DNA of 64,000 bases from Tetrapyrgos nigripes (Eukaryota; Basidiomycota; Agaricomycetes; Agaricales; Campanellaceae), in NCBI GenBank assembly GCA_013368315.1, contig JAACJM010000014.1, forward strand, positions 1 to 64,000, in the 5' to 3' direction. Shown in pieces: positions 49,088-60,808 of the stretch; within the stretch, counting starts at the first letter, position 1, and each line of letters opens with the position of its first letter. Position numbers and translations under genes: made by a program. Below the pieces are notes generated by a model. The model worked only from the letters and a program-made list of their open reading frames with translations. It made no database searches and was not told the origin of the DNA.

Positions 49088-50928
49088 CCTAATTATTTGG
49101 AGAAGTCAAGGAGAGCCTGTAAGCACGCCTTCTGGGACGAGGAAGGCTCCTTTTAAGGGGTTACGCATAGAGGTTTTTGTCTAAAACGTTTCATCACCAC
49201 TTCCTTCAGCGAGGTAGCCTGGTGTACATACTGTTGATGCTCTGTAGACTGTAAGGTATTAATTTCCGAATAGGGCTCCTACCGGATCGGATGCCATCCG
49301 AGTATCCTCTTCTGGAGCTTGCCAACCGGCGGATACCATGCGACCAATCCGAGGATGATCATGATCTGCGGATGGGTTGAAGGCTTCGTTGTTGCCATAT
49401 TTGGACCAGTCTCAGGCATTCCCGAGGTAGTACTTCGCATCTCATTTTTATTTTTTCAATCTACAAAAGCGACGTGTGCTTTAAACAACAGGATTCAAAC
49501 ACTAACGGTCTACTTAGCGTGGAAGCACTGAGAGACTCTGTACTCAGGGATTTTCATGATTACTATAAGTACTCTACTTGAAAGCATAGAAATGGATGAA
49601 AATAGATGAAAATACTTGAAAAAAAGCGCAGAACGAGCTAGAACGAGCCTCACAGGCACCATACAGTGAAGGTGATTGTCATTCCCAGATTAATCCGACG
49701 GATTGTCGGATGCCTATCCGCAGATGCAGATTGGGATTTGTGGACCACCCATCCGAGCGGATGGCATCCGAACACCCAAAGGATAGTGACCTCGGATGCG
49801 GATGGCTCTAGTTCTGGAGCTTGCGCCAACCGACGGATACTATCCGACTCCTCCGAGGATGATCTGTGGATGGGTCGAGGGGATGTGAAGTTTATGTGTA
49901 AGAGAGGAGCTGCTTCAGACTGAGTGTTTAGCGTCTTTTGTCTTCGGAAGTGTACTATGGTGTGATAGACGGTTTAAAAGTTTGAGTTAGTCTCAGTTGG
50001 GAAAACCTAGTGTTTCGAGGAGAGGTATCCGAGCGTCATTAATATTTCTTGTTTCCTTTTTACAACTTGTGATACAAACCGCAAGGTACGGCTTCTCTTC
50101 TCTTCTGTTGGCTCGATCGAAAACGGAGGTGGTGGAAGTAAGAGATTGCGTGCTGTGTAGAAATGCGACTCGCGTTCGACTCGCATTATTATTTATTTAT
50201 TTACATAATTGCAAGCTTTCTGCTCCTGGTCCATTGTCCACGACAATCATCGCGACTCGTCCCTGTTATTCTCCCCGCAGGACTCTGAAAAATCATCATC
50301 GGAATTCTCAGTACCATTATTGTTCTATGTTGCGGCGGTCACCGGAGGTTTGGCATAGTTTTTGTACGTTTTCAAGCGCACTTGTTTTCCAAACTCTGAA
50401 TCGGATTCCGCTAGAACGTCTGAGCAGAGTATAAACTTCACTCTGTATTCACGTCTTGAACATCCTTGTCATCCCATACTGTCTTCCTTTTTTCCCTTTC
50501 CAAAATGCGAAAAAGAAGTCATGGTCGACAATAAGCCTGCTACTTGTGAGTTCTGAATCAGACTAGGGCTAAGGGCAAATCACAGTCAACGAGAAGCGAT
50601 TGTTACCGTAACATTTCGAGGAGTAGTCGTCATACCGACAGCCAGATATTGGTAGGCTTGACTGCTCTTTTACGGTAGCATTATCATGTCGACTGCGCAA
50701 CCGCTAAGGCGCCAGCTGCCCGGAAGGATTTGCAAACGCTCGTAACTCCTTTTAGGGGCTAAAGGCTACATATAATATACCCTTCCTCCCTTCATGATTG
50801 GCGAGCAGGCTCTCTTTTATCCCATGGAATGCTTCCCAACGACATCTAGTACCAGTCCTGCATGTATGTGTTCTGTCTCGACTTCTTCAAATTAAGACTG
50901 ACGCAACAAATTTTAGAACTAGAGAACG
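49088..50928. other. Intergenic region with repeat element remains
   Basis: No supportable gene in 1.8 kb. The left half holds GGATG-rich repeated segments. The right half is mixed sequence with a CT-rich patch near 50480-50510 ahead of the third WD40 gene. Confidence 0.45.
49282..49880. repeat. Repeat pair rich in GGATGCC/GGATGGC words
   Basis: A ~65 bp segment beginning TCTGGAGCTTG and ending GATGGGTYGA occurs at 49311-49380 and again, with changes, at 49813-49878. The words CGGATGCCATCCG (49288-49300) and GCGGATGGCATCCG (near 49758) are inverted versions of each other. Direct and inverted similarity around an AT-rich centre suggests a small non-autonomous element about 600 bp long. Confidence 0.6.
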
Positions 50929-53900
50929 ATGTCTGATCCATTTCCCGAACATGGTACCGAGCAACGCCGGAATCCCAGTCGACGGGAGACTGTCATGAAT
51001 TTGGTGGAAATGCTCCTGCGTGATGAGGCAGACGAAGAAGGACAAGGTTCATTAAACAGGCCTAACAAATATCAGCGGGCTGAGCATCTATTTTGCTAGG
51101 CAACGGTCGACCAGACTTCGAGGACGACAAGGGCATCCGTGAGCAACCCACCTTCATGATAGCGTGCAGTCTCCTTAGCCACGACATATAGCGTCCGCCG
51201 ACGAAGCTCATCAAAACGCTGGAGCAGAAGCCTTCCACAAATTCGAAAGGTTCGCCGTGTCTTATATCGTAATGCACACATTTTCAAGCCTCTTTGCAGG
51301 TGTGTCAACAATCTTGACACGGAGGTGAGACTTCCTTCTTCTCACATTTCACTACCAGTTAATCTCATATATGCTCTCAGCTCCGAAACTTTTCAAACGC
51401 GACTCGTCAACTCGGTAGCTCTGCTGCCATCCTTTCCTCTGCGTTTCACCTGCGTACGCGTCTCGCGCAGGTCAAATTTCTCTACCGAGAAAACGCTGCC
51501 AACCTCTTTCCCAGGAAAATCAGCCACGCTGGTCTTCCTAATAACAGCACCAGTAACCCCGAGAAACGCCGGAGAAAAATACCATATATGTCAGTCAGAC
51601 ACAGAGCCATGCCGCACGTTGCTCGCCCGGTTGTCACTGTCAGCGACAATTTGGACCTGGAGGACTTTCCGGAACAATTCGAGAAGCTGGCTGTGGAGGT
51701 GACAACCTTCGTCAATCGCCTTAACGAGTTCCCAGAATTCACAGATGAGGCTGTCAATGCGTCCATCTCGTCATTTGAGGGTGATCTCAAGTATTGGGCA
51801 AGCTGTTTGAAGGAATACGAGGGTGCGTTAATCACGTCCCAATCATAGAACAGTTAATCATTGTTGTCTCTTGATAGGCCAGTTTCGGTACCCTGCCATA
51901 CAGCGATATGTCCAAGACCTGACTGCCGAGATTACAGAGCATATCGAGAACATCACGGATACCATTTCAATATTCGTTGAAGTCGGCGTTCCTACCATTC
52001 GCTTTGCACAACAGCACGAGGCGGAGAACCTACAAAACCTGTCGACAGTTGCTACTTTTTTCTCCGGAGTCACGGCGACCACCCTCTCGCTTTCTGTCGA
52101 TAACCTCGATGGTCCTGTATCTCATGTCATCAACTTGTTTTGGTTCATCAGTCTGGTGTTCAGCATTGCGGCAGCCGTGAACAGTTTGTTGGGATTGACA
52201 TGGAAACAAGCCATGTAGTAAGTCCTGCCAAAATCTCCGCAACGTTTTCATCATCTCAGGCTTTCAATCGCTACAGTCGCTCTCCTGGTCATCGTGTACC
52301 ATGGTGGGTTCTCATTTGGATCAAGCGGTCTCCTCTGTTCTTCCTGGTCATCTCTGCAGCGTGTTTCTCTGCGGCTCTTTGTCTATTCACATATGATTCA
52401 GGCCAGGTATGTGAGCAGCTGCGAGAACTTAAGGCAAATAACTAACACATGGGTATCAGCATCGAATAACCTCAGTAATGACGACTGCCATGACTAGTGT
52501 CACCTCATTTGGTCTTATCGCTGTTTCAACTTGGTTCGCATTGGAACGATGGGCATGGAGCCGTCACCGGGGTAAAAAGTGGCTTGGAGATGTGCTGGAT
52601 GAGAATAAGACCAAATTTATTCGTAAAAGTGGCATTGAGAAGATGTCCCAGGGATTCGGATGGATAAAAGGACGTTTCAGGACCGCAGGTGACAAACTCT
52701 TTGGGGCTTGTTTGTGTTTTCGTCCTAGAAATGATGTGGACAAAGTAGACCAAACTCTGCCTTCGTTGCCCGTGACGAATCCCTCACAACGTGAAGAGAC
52801 TTTCTCTCGGATGTCTTCTCCGATGCCTTCCCCTCCGATGCCTCCCTCTTCAATTCTCTTCTCTCCAATGCCAACTCATATACTTCCCTCTACAATACCT
52901 TTCTCCCCAATGCCTTCTTCACCAATGCCATCCTCACCAGTACTTCCCCCTTCGAGGCCTCCTGCTCCGTTATCTCCCATCTTCCTCAACTTCAGCCCTC
53001 GAAACCGCCAGGCAGAGCTCAGATCTGCCTCCCCATTCACAATATCATCTGTACACTCTACGTCGACCACGAATGGTGGACCTGTGTCTCCTGTGACTCC
53101 CGACGCATCTAAACAAGGCAGACAACTATGGCAGAATGCGATTCGGACCGTCAAGACAAAATCACAAGTTACGTCGAAGTTGGCTGTGATAGATGCAAGG
53201 AATAGGCTTGGTTCTCGTCGTCAACGCACTGGTTCTTCGGTTGTGCCCGTATCAGATGGACAACGTCCACCAGAGGAAGTCAAGGTTGTCCCGTCGCGTG
53301 TGGCTGCATTGAAGCCGCAGTTGAGGTCTTTGGAGGCTACCCAAGATTTGGCGGCGCATCAGGCACTGGTCAGGCATCTGCAGTTTTCACCCGACGGTAA
53401 GTTTTTGGCAACTTCGAGGTGAGATCGTTGCTTTAAGTATGAGGTATATGTGGAATATCGATGTCGTCTTTGCAGCTGGGATCGACTTTCTGTCATATTC
53501 CGTGTAGGAGTAAGTGATATGCTTGCATTAGCATTAAAGAATATCCACAATCTCGTAATTTTAGGATCCTTGTGTGTCACATCGTGTTCTGGCCCATGCC
53601 CAAGGTTTCGTTGGACAAGTAGCCTGGTATGTGTGAACCCTGTCAACCTGGAGTGCAAATTCTCAGGATACATTACCTTCTAGGTCGCCAGATGGAAAGT
53701 GCTTGCTCACTAAACTTGTCCGTGCAATCAAGGTTTGGACGCTGGTGTGTTGTCTCGCATCCTACCGTGTCGTACACGTCTCAATGATATCGTACAGGAT
53801 GGCGTATGTTCGCGCACGATTGATCGACAGCAGTCCGATTCTGTGGAGGCGATCACTTGGCTACCAGGAGGCGAAGGTGTGTCTAAAATGACTTCGACGA

Positions 53901-55116
53901 CTGTATGGAGATTCATGATCAAATCTCCAGCATTCTTGTCCGTCGAAGGTAGCAATGTTGTCAAATTGGTGCGTAGGCTCAACCATCTATCCTTCATCAA
54001 TGCTTATTATTGCTTCGTTACGTAGGATTTACAGGGCAAAGTGCGTCTTATCTTACTTTTCCTTCACACCGTCCTCATCTAGGCTGACCCAGGTTCTGGC
54101 CACATACAATTTTGGGAACATGAAAGTGTATGATGTCGCATGCTCTCCCGATTGTGTACGTCTTCTCGGAGTTGGTCCTATGCTGTTGTCTCCCAGCGGC
54201 CTTCGACCAAGCAAATCGAAAGTAGAGAGGAGGCTTGTTGGTGCGTAAGATCTTGCACACCGGATGATTCTTGCACTTAACTCCTCGAGCTAGTCTACAA
54301 TATGCAGACTCGCCAAATTGAGAAGTAAGCTTTTCGAATTCTCGAAAATGCCTTGACGTCCCAAACTCATCGTGTATAACTTCAGTGTCACGCCTGTTCT
54401 TGACGATGTCCGGCATATCAAGTTAGCCAGGAAAAAGCGTAATGGTGTCGCTGCCTTGGTCAGCTACGAGAACAAGGTGGGATCGCCCCTCTTCAGCTTC
54501 GATGTCTGGACTTATCTGGTATAAGGCTCCGCCTCAACTTTGGAAACTGGAAATCGTAAGAGACCTCAAGAATGAGAAACAACTGATTCCGAGACTTACA
54601 CTACGGTCAGTGGCATTCTACGCTGTATGATTGAACACTTATTCATGGAAGTGCTCCAAACTAAAGGCACACATATATGCAGCAAACCCCCATTGATTCC
54701 GCTGGGCCTAGCTATTTTGGGGGTAAAAACGACGAGCTTGTGTTGTGCGCCGATAAAAGTGAGATGCTCAAAATTCATGCTCAAGTAATATTTACTGATG
54801 GTTCCTAACAGTTGGCGATATACACATCTGGGACAGAGAATCTGGCGCCTTACTACATCATATTCGAGGCCAAACTCATTATGGCGACCTCACATGTATG
54901 GCATGGAACACTGCCGCAGAGGAATCATTCATGTTCGCAACTGGAAGCCACGATGGTGCCGTCCGGATCTGGTCCAAGCCTTCAGAGTTTGACTGTTCTA
55001 GTCCTGAAAGCATGATAGATAATATCCAATGCTCCTCTCCGGATGCTTTCGAGAATTTGGAGCTTACAACCAGCCTGGTGGAAGAACAACTTGAGAGTGC
55101 GCTGTTTGGTCGATAA
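50929..55116 (+). CDS. Membrane-anchored WD40 protein, WDR26/Gid7-like propeller (paralogue 3)
   Basis: Apparently intact. The start MSDPFPEHGTEQRRNPS RR is followed by the shared helical N-terminus. The exon at 51880-52218 (GQFRYPAIQRYVQDLTAEI ... WKQAM) holds the first two hydrophobic helices, and the next two lie at 52300-52560. The exon ending near 53420 carries a long Met-Pro-Ser linker (MPSPPMPPSSILFSPMP) and the first WD40 blade. Further blades sit in exons at 53.57-55.1 kb, ending WSKPSEFDCSSPESM ... ALFGR. KVYDVACSPDCVRLLGVGPM and GDIHIWDRESGALLHHI follow the blade order of WDR26/Gid7. Closest to paralogue 1 in having the Pro-rich linker. Location is predicted in a membrane with the propeller in the cytosol (inference). 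The many 50-60 bp introns match the other copies. Confidence 0.8.
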
Positions 55117-55747
55117 AATCTCCCGGGAATCATGAAGGATGTTGCGCGTCTGCGCTGCGGTCTGAACCGTCGGCAACATCCCGATTACGCTTGTCTCTCT
55201 TGCACTTCTTGCACCTCTTTTTGTCCGTTGTGCACCCAAACCCTACTATTTGTCCCTCTTTTACCGCGTTTGGTACCTTTTCGAACCCACAACATCACCT
55301 GCATCTAAGCAGCTTTCCTTTTTCTCCTTCTCCAAACATCATATTCACACTCCCTTCAATTAATTTCTCAGTCAACCATTCTACTTACTACACCCTTTTT
55401 TGGAACACAGCCGCTCCTTGTAGTCCATTTTTCATCCTGTTGCTTTATCTTTTGCACTTTTCTGGACAAAGTTGTGTGCATTAATACTGTCTAATCGTTT
55501 GCCACATTTTACGATATGTACCGATAATTTACATGCATCATCTTCCAGAGCCCGACCCCATCCACCGCTAGTGTTTGTTGACCACTGCTGCTGATTCCCC
55601 AAAAACAAGCGTCTTTGAGCACTGTTGCGCGACTGAGTTTTGTTACGGTGGGCAGAGCACTGCAAAGACTGGCCACATACCGAGGGATTTAGAAGTGATT
55701 GACTTTCCACTGTACATAGTTGTTCCTTGGGGCAGACGCCACTGCGG
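55117..55747. other. Intergenic, convergent 3' ends
   Basis: CT-rich on the plus strand (55190-55460), with no gene supported. It separates the WD40 gene from the 3' end of the broken F-box gene. Confidence 0.4.
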
Positions 55748-57487
55748 CTAGTACTTGACATGGTCATGAAGGTTCCATTCACTGCCGTGATGTTTGGACC
55801 AGAAAGATGAGACCCTCAACTTGAGGTCTAGTCCATCCTTAGCCAATGCTCGAAATCCTGGCTCAGCGTTGCGACCAAAATTGACCACTGCCCAATCTTC
55901 TACCAAGCAGTCATCCCTCTTTCTATCAAGATAGACCTCAAAATCAAAGGACGTCAAGGATTCCCGAATTTCATACTGTTGGAGACGCTCCGACGCTGAG
56001 ATTCGTCGTGACCGCACCATAGAAAGGATATCGACAGGATCAGGGAAGGGGAAGCCGTTTACCCAAGAATTTGGACCTGAATCCCAAAGCAAACGACTGC
56101 TATTCTTCCGCTCGTCTATGCAAATGCGCAACGATGCGAGACGAGGAAGGAAAACATCGTCTCGTGGGTTCTCCGACAGGGTGAGACTGTGGAAAAAGGA
56201 AGACATGCATCCCTGGAACTGTAATGATCTCAGCTCGAGATGAGCCACAGTCGGGACTGTGGAGAGAATCTGCAGAAGCTCCTCGTCAGACGAGTAAAAT
56301 CCAGCACTAAGCTTCAAGGTGTGGAGCTGAGAGCTGCACCGCTGGAGAAATTCTCGTAGGGAGCTATATAACGGTGCAGCATCGTGCCAATACGCAACAT
56401 TTTCTTCTGCAATCAAGAGCTCCAGTTGGGTAAGAGAAGGCAATGTCATTAGAGAGAGAATTTCGGGCCCGTCTGCGCAGCTTTCAAATGTGATTGAGAA
56501 AGATTCCAGATTGGAAAGGCATAGATGTGTGATGGGGCCATCTGCGAGGTTACTGATGAAGTTCCAGACTGTGATATCAGCCTTTCGAAGTTGGGAGCAT
56601 AGGTTAAAACAACCAAGAAACTGATCCCGCGTGTCAAATCTGGAGATCCTGAGGTCTTGTAGCTGGGAGAATGGAAGAGTCAACTCCTCTCGAAACTTTT
56701 CCAGATACAAGGTCTGCAGTCGAGGAGCTTTTTCAACCAATTTGAAGAAAGCAGCGACTTCACCGGCATCATCCGAAGGAACTTCGTCGTCACCTCCAAA
56801 TTCTACACCAAAGGAATGAAGGATATCGCATTTGCATGATTTGCTCCCAATGAGGTGCTGGACTTCCCGGGAATCTAATATATCCCAGGTGAAGTCTAAA
56901 TTGACATGTTCCTAACGCCCAGAAGCATCGAGCAACATCCCAAGAACATCGTATCCAACAGAATCGAGATGGTAGACGGCATCGCCCGTTTCGCTGGAGG
57001 CGCTGAGCCTCAGTTGCAGAGGCGAATTTCCTGAGAGACGAAGGTAGACGTCCACGATCTTCTGCATGGCAGTGCGACCGTTTTCGAGGTTGATGTCGAG
57101 ATTTGACCAGTACTTCGGCGTCGAGAGAGTGACTGCCCGCCAAGACGAACAGACATGAGATAGGTTGAGGGTAGGGGTATCAATGTCGTCAAATGAGACT
57201 CGGAGACCACAGGAATTTGGCAGAGACGAGAAGATCTCTGTTAACAACTCGATTGGAATCCTTCGGATTGGAGAAATGTATGTGCTGTAGACCTGTATGC
57301 GGGACCGAATACGACTATCTCGTTCTTTGTCGCGTGCTTCCGCGTCAAATCGGTCCAGACTCCGTTCGGCTTCTGTTATCTGCCGTTGTACTTGTGAGAC
57401 TTCGATTTCAGATGGGAAAGGGCCTAAGAAACGCGTCAGGTCAAAAGCTGGGGGAATGCTATCCCCAGAAGTTGGGTCCGAAGCCAT
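55748..57487 (-). pseudogene. F-box gene interrupted by a single TAG
   Basis: One continuous frame of 580 codons on the minus strand runs from MASDPTSGDSIPPAFD to LHDHVKY. It is broken only by TAG at 56914-56912. The N-terminal half has a coiled coil (QRQITEAERSLDRFDAEARD) and the F-box IRRIPIELLTEIFSSLP with LNLSHVCSSWRAVTLSTP. After the stop the same frame continues EHVNLDFTWDILDSREVQ and Leu-rich strands. The family normally has RWxxV at this spot, so TGG to TAG is the simplest explanation. No plausible intron removes it. Either recently inactivated, translated by readthrough, or making a truncated 191-residue F-box fragment. Confidence 0.75.
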
Positions 57488-58340
57488 CTTGGAACATCTC
57501 AGTTCACGGTTGGTAAGATATGACTATCAACGCACTTAGTAGTAGCAGCAGTGTCGTCTCTGACAGTCAGGACCAAGCAAGACTTTCCAATTGATGAGCG
57601 AGTATCGGTTCGTTAGGTTCGTTCCAAGCCCTTCTCTGATTGGCTGGGTTTGTTTGCGGCACTTTGTTATTGACGTGCCTTCAGAGAAGGCCGGAAGTAC
57701 TTCATGGACCTGAGTCTGGAGTCTGAATGGAATTGACGTCCCAGCCTCCATCGGACCAAGAGGAGTGATGGCAAATGGTAAAAAGTGGGAGTAACTGTAT
57801 TGGGTCACTATGGGTAATTGAGCGAAAAGACGAGGAAGGCCAAAGCTATCCCGAAACGTGGGTGCATTCATCTCATGAAGTCTCAATACTCGATGGTTTT
57901 GAAGGAATTCAAATATTGCGAGAACGAGCCTTTACAAGCTTCCGAGGTGCAGGAAGCCTCATTTGTCAATTGAGACCATTGGCGAAATTTCCTTCGATTT
58001 AACGAGCCTTCCATGGTTCACGTTTGCAGTATACGGACAGGCAGAAGAGATGGGGCAGTTCAAGAGAAGATGTTGCACTTTTCACTCCTCCTAATATCAG
58101 CTTCAGGGTATGTACCTTGATACACGGTACCAGTGTCATCTCTGGCAAGAAAACCAGAAGATTCCGACGTCCTTAAGAAGCGCGACATCCCCTCAATACT
58201 ATCCGCCACCTCTCTTTCTTAGTCTGATACATCATCAACCTGATTCCTTGAGGATGGATTTGGGGCTTCTGGGACATAGGCGGAGAAACCGTGTATTTCA
58301 AGACTGCTCAATTACCATACATCTACACTACTAAGCGTCA
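57488..58340. other. Intergenic, no gene seen
   Basis: This holds the promoter side of the broken F-box gene and the 3' side of the MFS gene. Short open frames have no recognisable features. Confidence 0.4.
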
Positions 58341-60808
58341 CTAGCTCTTCCTCGCATGCCTGCTTGCACCTCGTATGCGTTTACCATAAAACCATAAAAT
58401 CCAGGGTCTATTAATGTGAAGCAGTTAGTCAAACATGCAGAACAAGTTTAGATACAACTGTGAAGAAGACTCAAACTCACGCAGGACATCCCAAAGCAAT
58501 CGCAGCCGCTGAAAGAATAGTGTTTCCCTTCCCATACCCAAGGCTGTTATACATCTCATCTGCGAATAACGGAAAGCAGAATCCAAATAATGCACGTAGG
58601 AAGAAGACAGATGCGACACCTTGTCAAGGAAGAAAGATGATACATGAGCAGACCTCAGAGGTATGTGTAAGGACATGCTCACCTGAAGCAGCATACAGCG
58701 TAAACACATCAATGATATATGTCTGTATACATTGAAAGGCTAATATTATGCCTGTGCCAACGAGAAAGATGCCCTGAATAGAGGATACGACAGGTTAGCA
58801 CTAAGAAGAGAGAGAAAAGCAAGCTTATTGTGTACGCACAACATCAACAACAATCCAATGCACATGATGTTGTGCACCCCAGCCCGACATTAAGATGCCC
58901 AGTGGAAATGCGATGGAGGCTGGGACCATTGTAGCTGGCAGTGGATAGCAAAAGCACAATGAGCAGTCAGCGCCTATTTGTATACGGTAGCAATGTATAT
59001 ATGCACAGACACTCACGCACACGAAACTCTGGTTCACCAACTCCTCCATTTCTATCCTTATAATACCTGTATATTTTGTCCATCGTCCTCGAATTCACAA
59101 AACTCGCAAAACACATCCCAGAACCAAGAGCGATGAAATTCAGTCCACCGATACCCGTAGATTCGTGATAGACGTTTTGAAATATTCCAGGCATTGTCGT
59201 GATGAACACTAGAGCAATATGAAGATGGACGTAAACATGTAAAACCCCGGACAAAATTATGATAAAGACATACAGTAAAACACCCCATACATCAACGACA
59301 TATATGCGCCCAACAACTGTATAATAGGCTCTCTTGCGAAAAGTATAAATGGTCTTGTGAGAGCTTTCCCGAGTATTTTCTGCCAGCTGGAGGACATCGT
59401 TAATCAGCTGAAGTTAGCAGTACTCATGCATCTACATAGGAACTCGCCTTCGGTCCTCGCTTTCATAGGGCGTCTGAAAACGCGGGATAGGTCTCTTGCT
59501 AGCCTTTTCAGGATCTAAGGATGACATGGCTTTGGCTAGACGTTTAGCTTTTCGTTCTAGTAGTACAGGCGCGTATGCTGGCAAATAATCAATCAACTAT
59601 GAGCACAGGCTTCGATAGCGAGAAATATGACGGAGACGAGGGTTCAGCATTCATACCACTCACTTTCTTGCAAATACACCAACCCCGCTATCTGGATCAG
59701 AACATTGAATATGGAAGTCGACCAGAACTGAGTAGATAGTTGTTGGCCTTTATGAGTACGCTTCATGGCAGAGAGCAAGAGTCGAAAAGAATTACTTACA
59801 ACCCATCTCCAGGTAGTACGCGTTGCAATCCTAGATGAGGTTCACCATTGACCCGCCATTCCAGTTACACTACAAGAACAAACTCACCACGCACCCACGA
59901 CTGGCCCGAGCGCGGGCCCGACCATGGGTCCTAAAGCATAGATAGCTGTAGCACGTCCTCTTTGGTCTGGATTAAACGTATCTCCGATTACCGCTGCACC
60001 AATCTACAATCATATCATCAAAAACACTGAAGCAGTTAGGTACTGTAAAATGGTGGCGCACAGTAATTGAGGCGCTTCCACCGAGCCCAGCGAAAAATCG
60101 GAATATAATCAGCTGAGTAGTGGTTTGGGCGAAACCACAAACGAGGTTCCAGACTGAACGTAGAGCATCAAGTGAGTTTCGTAAAGAGACGTTTAGAAGA
60201 GTAAGAAACCATACTGAGAAACCACATGGTAGCCCACTGAACCACACGCGACCGACCATATATTTCGCTCAGAGGACCGAAAAGCTACGAGCCATAGTTA
60301 GACCAGATGCGGATGCAAAAGCTTCAGAACAGACCAGCGGTCCTACAGCTATTGAGAAGTCATCAACATTACCTAGAGCCTCATAACAAAGTAGTAGGAC
60401 ACACCAAACCCCAGTACGAAAATAGACGTGATCATGCCTGCAAGTGTTGTATTCGTTATTCCAAACTCCTCTACGACATGACTTGTTGCCGGAGAGATGA
60501 TTGAGGACGTAGTAGGAGACAGGAGAGTGAATAGAGAGGCGATTGATGTTGCGGCCCATTTTCGTTTGGAAGACCAGCTGTGAAAAATCTGGTGGATGTA
60601 TCGGGTTTCTGGGTGGTATACATGCGCAGTAGCCTCACTTTTTCGGGTTGTTGGGGTCATCAGGGCCATCCCAATCTACAATCTGGATCGTTTCATCCGC
60701 CAGAGTCCTTTCTTGACGTTCGTGTTCCCCAGACGGTTTACGGGCCAGCTCGGAAGAGTCAGGAACCTCTTTCTTCGTGAATTCGTTCGTAGAAGGGCCT
60801 GACGACAT
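58341..60808 (-). CDS. MFS transporter, DHA-type (drug:H+ antiporter-like)
   Basis: Plasma-membrane carrier of the major facilitator superfamily, probably exporting small molecules. The start MSSGPSTNEFTKKEVPD leads to IVDWDGPDDPNNPKN and WSSKRKWAATS, the characteristic cytosolic lead-in of fungal multidrug MFS proteins. Helices follow, with LAPLSEIYGR as the A-like motif, NLVCGFAQTTTQLIIFRFF, AVIGDTFNPDQRGRATAIYA and GPMVGPALGPVVGAW (antiporter motif C). The central loop (ERKAKRLAKAMSSLDPEKAS) and the second half (MSLMYGVLYLVFITTMPG, FPLGILMSGWGAQHHVHW) continue. The last helix ends CPAPWILWFYGKRIRGASR after a final intron, with stop at 58341. At least ten short introns, no break found. Substrate unknown. 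Confidence 0.88.

Noticed and set aside
49997..50434. 145-codon plus-strand frame
   Set aside because: Biased composition in repeat-rich intergenic DNA, with no motif and no promoter-like start.
55748..57487. An intron that would remove the TAG in the F-box gene
   Set aside because: The only acceptor-like site nearby would pair with weak donors giving introns under 40 bp and would delete a conserved stretch. A point mutation is simpler.
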